Assembly (NCBI GenBank): GCA_029976075.1
Contig: JARKNW010000050.1
Location: 1-64,000, forward strand
Source of the DNA: Pleomorphomonas sp.
Lineage (GTDB): Bacteria; Pseudomonadota; Alphaproteobacteria; Rhizobiales; Pleomorphomonadaceae
DNA: 64,000 bases
Reading direction: 5' to 3'
This document shows positions 60,366 through 64,000 of this stretch, one piece after another. Positions within the stretch are counted from its first letter, which is position 1; every line of letters starts with the position of its first letter. Made by a program: the position numbers and the translations under genes. Below the pieces are notes generated by a model. That model was not told the origin of the DNA. It searched no databases and saw nothing but the letters and a program-made list of their open reading frames with translations.

Positions 60366-61739
60366 TCAGTTCACGGCGATGAGCGTACCGTCTCCGGCGA
60401 GTATCATCATCTTGCCAGAGCTCAGGATGGGTGCAATAGCGCCACTGAAACCAATTTCCGTCGTGACACCGAGCGTACCGGTCACCGCGTCCACGGAGGC
60501 AATACGGCCGTCGTTGGAAGAGGCCCACAGCTTGCCCGCCGCCATCACCGGACCAGCCCACGAACCCTTTCGATTGGACGATGGCTTGGCTGGCAACGTC
60601 TGCGCCCAGATCACCTTACCGGTCTTGAGATCAACGGCGATCATCCGATTTTCGAGATCAATCAGGAACAGGCTGCCACCGGAAACGATGGGGGTCTCGG
60701 CACTGCCGATCGGCTGCTGCCAGCGAACGCTTCCCGTCTTGAGATCAAGCGCGACCAGCGCCCCGCCAATACCGGTCGCATAGACCGCATCACCGTGAAT
60801 CACCGGGCTCGCCGAAGCGTCGCGCAAGCCGGTGATCGCGGCGATTGAGGAGCCGCCGGTAATCGAGGCCTGCCACTTCTCCGCGCCGGTCGCAAGATCG
60901 AACGCCTGGATCTGCCCTGCGGAGCCGGCGACGACCACCGTGTCAGTGGAGATCGCGGCGCTGCCGGCGCCGGACAAAGAGGCGCCGGACACTTCAGTCG
61001 AAGCACGCCATCCAGCGGCACCGGTCGTCGCATCGAATGCCTGAACCGCGCCAGACTGGGCTGTGACTACCACCTTGCCGTTGCCGACGGCGGGCGCCGA
61101 CCGGGCGGGAGCATCGAGCTTGACGCGCCAGATGATTGAACTGGTAGCCGTATCGATGGCGAGGAGCTCGCCATAACCGGTCGCCGCGTAGACACGGCCG
61201 CCAGCCACCGCGATACCGCCGCCGCCCACGGAATCACTTGAACCGGACGGATAGACGCCCACGTGCCAAGTGGCACCACTGTTGGCGACCTTGAACCCCG
61301 AGACGACACCGGCAGCATCATAAACATAGATGATGCCATCGGCCGCCACGGGCCGAGCGGAAATACCGCGCCCCTTGCTGGTGGAAAGGCCCATCATGCC
61401 ATTGCCGAAGCCGGACTGACCGCCCTTCATCGACCAATAATGTACCCCTTGCAAAGCACCGGCGACGTTGCCTGGATCGTTGGTCGCCGTACCACCTGGT
61501 TGAGACCAGGCAACCAGCGCGGTAGGCGCCCCGATCGTCGCGCGGCCGTTGGTAATGCCCCGGGTGGGATCCGATACGGCCAGAAGCGATGTACGATTGC
61601 CTTCGGCAATCGGGTGATCCTTCTTGAAGGGATTGAGCGAAGAAATCGAGTCCATCGCCGAATCCGAGCCGCAACCGGTCAGCGTCGCGGCAACAGTCAG
61701 CGCGATAGCCGCGCAGGAAAGGCGCAGAAGAACGGTCAT
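60366..61739 (-). CDS. bamB: Outer-membrane assembly lipoprotein BamB-like (PQQ-type beta-propeller)
   Basis: This 457-residue lipoprotein has lipobox LTGC after the signal segment [12 protein letters not shown]. The rest is an eight-bladed beta-propeller built of repeats such as [19 protein letters not shown] and [19 protein letters not shown]. Longer than E. coli BamB (about 392), as in other alphaproteobacteria. It probably supports the BAM complex in outer-membrane protein insertion. It overlaps the upstream TPR gene by four bases and precedes der. Confidence 0.9.
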   Translation of the reverse strand: MTVLLRLSCAAIALTVAATLTGCGSDSAMDSISSLNPFKKDHPIAEGNRTSLLAVSDPTRGITNGRATIGAPTALVAWSQPGGTATNDPGNVAGALQGVHYWSMKGGQSGFGNGMMGLSTSKGRGISARPVAADGIIYVYDAAGVVSGFKVANSGATWHVGVYPSGSSDSVGGGGIAVAGGRVYAATGYGELLAIDTATSSIIWRVKLDAPARSAPAVGNGKVVVTAQSGAVQAFDATTGAAGWRASTEVSGASLSGAGSAAISTDTVVVAGSAGQIQAFDLATGAEKWQASITGGSSIAAITGLRDASASPVIHGDAVYATGIGGALVALDLKTGSVRWQQPIGSAETPIVSGGSLFLIDLENRMIAVDLKTGKVIWAQTLPAKPSSNRKGSWAGPVMAAGKLWASSNDGRIASVDAVTGTLGVTTEIGFSGAIAPILSSGKMMILAGDGTLIAVN

Positions 61740-62413
61740 CCGGCTGCTCCGGTATCGACGTTGCCGGCTTCCGAAGTCGCAAGGTCACGAAGAATGCGAG
61801 CCCGGGCGCGCACGTCAGAGGGGGTCGCAGGATCATCGGTCAGCTTGCGGGCTTCCTCGCTCACGCCTTTCCAGTCCTCGGCACGAACAGAGGCGAGCGC
61901 GATGATCTCGCGCGCGGCATGGCGCCAGGGAGAAATATCGTTGTTATAGCCGGACACGCGTGCCTTGATCTGATCGAGGCTTTCGCGATCGACGGCGATC
62001 AGCGCCGCGCGAATGGTAGCAAGATCGCGGAAGGCCGGATCCACGCCTGAGGCCTTGGACAGATCTTCGAAAGCGGCGAGCGCATTGTCGGTTTCGCCCA
62101 TCGCAGCATGCTCGGACGCGGCCCTGAAACGGGCAAGTACCTGATATTGCGCCGGCGCGCTGCTCGCATAGACGGAAAGCGACTCGGCAAGCGCCTTGTG
62201 ATCACCGGCTTTGGCCGAAGCCAGCACCTGAGAATAGGCATCGCCAGCCGCGTTGGCACGGCTGGTCGCCCAATAGTCGTATCCGCGCCAAGCGGCCGTC
62301 CCGGCCACGATGACACCGGCGGCCACATAGAGCATCCAGCCATAACGCTTCCACAAGCCCGTCAACCGGTCGCGGCGCAGATCTTCGCCTACTTCGTCGA
62401 AAATATCAGACAT
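61736..62413 (-). CDS. YfgM-like TPR membrane protein
   Basis: This 225-residue inner-membrane protein has a short cytoplasmic N-terminus (FDEVGEDLRRDRL), one membrane segment (YGWMLYVAAGVIVAGTAAW), and a periplasmic TPR-like helical domain (TPR_21). The order YfgM-BamB-Der is the same as in enterobacteria, where YfgM works with PpiD at the Sec translocon. It overlaps bamB by four bases. Confidence 0.88.
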   Translation of the reverse strand: MSDIFDEVGEDLRRDRLTGLWKRYGWMLYVAAGVIVAGTAAWRGYDYWATSRANAAGDAYSQVLASAKAGDHKALAESLSVYASSAPAQYQVLARFRAASEHAAMGETDNALAAFEDLSKASGVDPAFRDLATIRAALIAVDRESLDQIKARVSGYNNDISPWRHAAREIIALASVRAEDWKGVSEEARKLTDDPATPSDVRARARILRDLATSEAGNVDTGAAG

Positions 62414-62560
62414 CTTCTATCCAACTATCGGTCTGCAATCGCGTGGATCACGACCCATGGGCACGGCTTGCGCCAACCCGAGCCAGCACATTTCATTGAC
62501 GCCGTTTACAGCCTTTTTTGCGAGGACGCCACCTCTTCATGCAGGCGCGTCGAGCACCGC

Positions 62561-63136
62561 TCACAGCAACGGCATGCCGATGAGCCAGTCATGCAGCGCG
62601 AACACCAAGGCACCCCAGATGGCAAGACCGATCGCGACGGCGATCCAGTCCTTCACCGGCTCGGGAGCGGCCGACGAAGGCGGCGTCATCGGCCTGGCAA
62701 TCAGGGAGAAGCGAGCCGTCAGCGTCCACACGAAGAAGATGGCGCTAAGCAGAACGCCAGCCAGTGTCCCTATGGCCAGAGCATGGGCAACCGACCAAAG
62801 CGTCACCGACATCAACATTGGATGGCGGACAAAACGACCAATGCGCGTTGGCACGGGAAAGAAGGAGGCAACAAGCAAAGGCAACGCCACCGCCATCAGC
62901 AGGAATGCGAAATGGCGCGCCCAGATCGGCGGCTCGAACAGCACCATCGGGTCCTGTCGAGCCAGACCATACCCATAGATCGTGAGAACAAGCCCAACCA
63001 GCGAGACCAGCGAGTAGACGCCGCGCCAGGGGTTGTAGCCGATGCGCCCGATCGCAGCGCTCCGCAGGGACGGAGCCACGATGTAGATGGAGTGCACGCC
63101 GATGAAGAGGACAAGGCCAACAAGGAAGATGGACAT
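62561..63136 (-). CDS. NnrU family membrane protein
   Basis: This 191-residue protein has about five to six hydrophobic segments (MSIFLVGLVLFIGVHSIYIV, GVYSLVSLVGLVLTIYGYGL, HFAFLLMAVALPLLVASFF). The motifs GYNPWRGVYS and RHPMLMSVTLWSVAHALAIG are those of NnrU/NfeD-like isoprenylcysteine-methyltransferase-related proteins. First described near nitrite/nitric oxide reductase genes, but widespread and of unknown activity. ATG 63136 fits the membrane start; the open frame to 63283 is longer. Confidence 0.88.
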   Translation of the reverse strand: MSIFLVGLVLFIGVHSIYIVAPSLRSAAIGRIGYNPWRGVYSLVSLVGLVLTIYGYGLARQDPMVLFEPPIWARHFAFLLMAVALPLLVASFFPVPTRIGRFVRHPMLMSVTLWSVAHALAIGTLAGVLLSAIFFVWTLTARFSLIARPMTPPSSAAPEPVKDWIAVAIGLAIWGALVFALHDWLIGMPLL

Positions 63137-63329
63137 TTCCCACGCCCTGAGCGACCGGGAACTGGACGCATAGCCGACGGCCGGTCGCAACAGCGCCGTC
63201 GCGCGACACGGCACAGCCGTGAAGTCCCTAGAATTCGGCTTAAAAGCACGAAATACAGCAAAGACCCCAGTGACCATAATCAATTAACGCTTGCATGCAA
63301 TAGTAGTCGGCGTCTTTGCGGGGGATGTC

Positions 63330-63908
63330 ATGTATCGCGTCTTCGCCCTGTTGGGATTGTCTGTGTGCTTGGCGACGGCGCCTCAAGCTTACGCCGCCAC
63401 AACTGGCGATCCGAGTTTTGACAGTGTTCCAATGCGTCCGTCGCTCCCCCCAAGCGGGAACACCGGCGAGCTGGCGATGACCTTGCCCCCGGCTGCCGAC
63501 ATCGCCGAGGCACTCGTTGCAGGGCCTTCGACACGTCAGGCGCTTGGACCAAAGGTGATGGTGCGCGTCGATATTTCCTCGCAGACCATGACGGTTCTGG
63601 TCCACGGCAAGGTCGCCTATGTCTGGAAAGTATCGACGGCACGGCGCGGCTACGCGACGCCGACCGGCTTCTGGACGCCCTATCGAATGCATGTGATGTG
63701 GCGCTCACGAAAATACGATAACGCACCGATGCCACACTCCATCTTCTTCCATGAGGGATTTGCAATTCACGCCACACCCTATGTGGCCCGCCTCGGCACA
63801 CCCGCCTCGCATGGCTGCGTTCGGCTGCACCCCGAGAATGCGAAGACCTTGTTCACGCTGGTTCGGCAATACGGACCATCGGCGGTTCGCGTCTCCATCG
63901 AGAAATAG
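63330..63908 (+). CDS. L,D-transpeptidase (YkuD family)
   Basis: This 192-residue protein has a signal peptide (FALLGLSVCLATAPQAYA, cleavage before ATTGDP). The YkuD domain occupies the second half: KVMVRVDISSQTMTVLVHG, then FFHEGFAIHATPYVARLG and the catalytic SHGCVRL (Cys and His). It makes 3-3 crosslinks in peptidoglycan or attaches lipoprotein in the periplasm. ATG 63330 is preceded by GGGGGA. Divergent from nnrU across 193 bases. After its stop (63909-64000) no feature is seen. Confidence 0.93.
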   Translation: MYRVFALLGLSVCLATAPQAYAATTGDPSFDSVPMRPSLPPSGNTGELAMTLPPAADIAEALVAGPSTRQALGPKVMVRVDISSQTMTVLVHGKVAYVWKVSTARRGYATPTGFWTPYRMHVMWRSRKYDNAPMPHSIFFHEGFAIHATPYVARLGTPASHGCVRLHPENAKTLFTLVRQYGPSAVRVSIEK

Positions 63909-64000
63909 AAGGGGGCAGGGCTTTCCTTCAGCCCGACCTCCTCCCAACTCCGACCAAGCATGACCGGCAACACGGCCGGTCTCGTTCTCCATTGCTCCAT

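Noticed and set aside
1..64000. CRISPR arrays, insertion sequences, prophage or integrative-element ends
   Set aside because: No regularly spaced repeats, transposase or integrase motifs, or tRNA-adjacent direct repeats were found on either strand.

Overview
The window is a GC-rich, tightly packed bacterial chromosome segment. It is almost certainly from an alphaproteobacterium, probably Rhizobiales/Hyphomicrobiales. Supporting signs are a gyrA-coaD-ppi-ppi...queA block, a lexA gene preceded by GAAC-N7-GAAC boxes (the alphaproteobacterial SOS operator), a CtrA-like TTAA-N7-TTAA site, an NnrU-TPR-BamB-Der block, and many periplasmic-binding-protein ABC transporters. No rRNA, tRNA, CRISPR array, insertion sequence or phage gene was seen. 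The genus cannot be fixed from the sequence alone.

Region 1 (1-12.6 kb) is uptake and catabolism. A minus-strand run holds two amino-acid binding proteins, a dimethylarginine hydrolase (DDAH), two HisM/HisQ-like permeases and the start of an M20 amidohydrolase. It suggests uptake of arginine-type or methylarginine-type ligands. A ROK repressor with a palindromic operator then diverges from a sugar ABC operon (binding protein, two permeases, SIS-domain enzyme, PfkB kinase, ATPase, esterase-like hydrolase). The gene content resembles fructosamine (Frl) or aminosugar systems.

Region 2 (12.7-29.5 kb) is a mixed accessory stretch. It holds an Fsr-like MFS exporter with a divergent AraC regulator, a PQQ-type sugar dehydrogenase, an SLC13-type anion transporter with a divergent AraC regulator, a GNAT, a GH20 hexosaminidase, an MFS exporter with a divergent LysR regulator, and an AraC regulator diverging from a DUF5107-TPR giant, an aldose 1-epimerase and a serine hydrolase.

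Region 3 (29.5-38.9 kb) has two further sugar ABC transporters. One is of ribose type with unknown ligand, read rightward from a strong sigma70-like promoter and closed by a clear terminator. The other is AraFGH-like (L-arabinose), read leftward and closed by a clear terminator. Between them lie a DUF1398 protein and a MarR regulator with a 16-bp-arm palindromic operator.

Region 4 (39-47.3 kb) is the most unusual part. A leftward run of nine genes holds an OmpR/sensor kinase pair, a HAD phosphatase, a class III aminotransferase, a ureohydrolase-fold enzyme, an SMR/ArnE-like small transporter, an alpha/beta hydrolase with a Cys nucleophile, a GNAT/FemAB-like transferase and a second SMR-like transporter. 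The genes are adjacent, overlapping or closely spaced, and I cannot match the set to a known pathway. It looks like synthesis and export or flipping of an aminated small molecule or lipid headgroup.

Region 5 (47.5-64 kb) is mostly core: lexA, queA, a phosphate module (DUF47/Pit) plus DUF817 inserted between queA and two cyclophilins, coaD, a small secreted protein downstream of CtrA-like motifs, gyrA, a nitroreductase, der, bamB, a YfgM-like TPR protein, nnrU and an L,D-transpeptidase.
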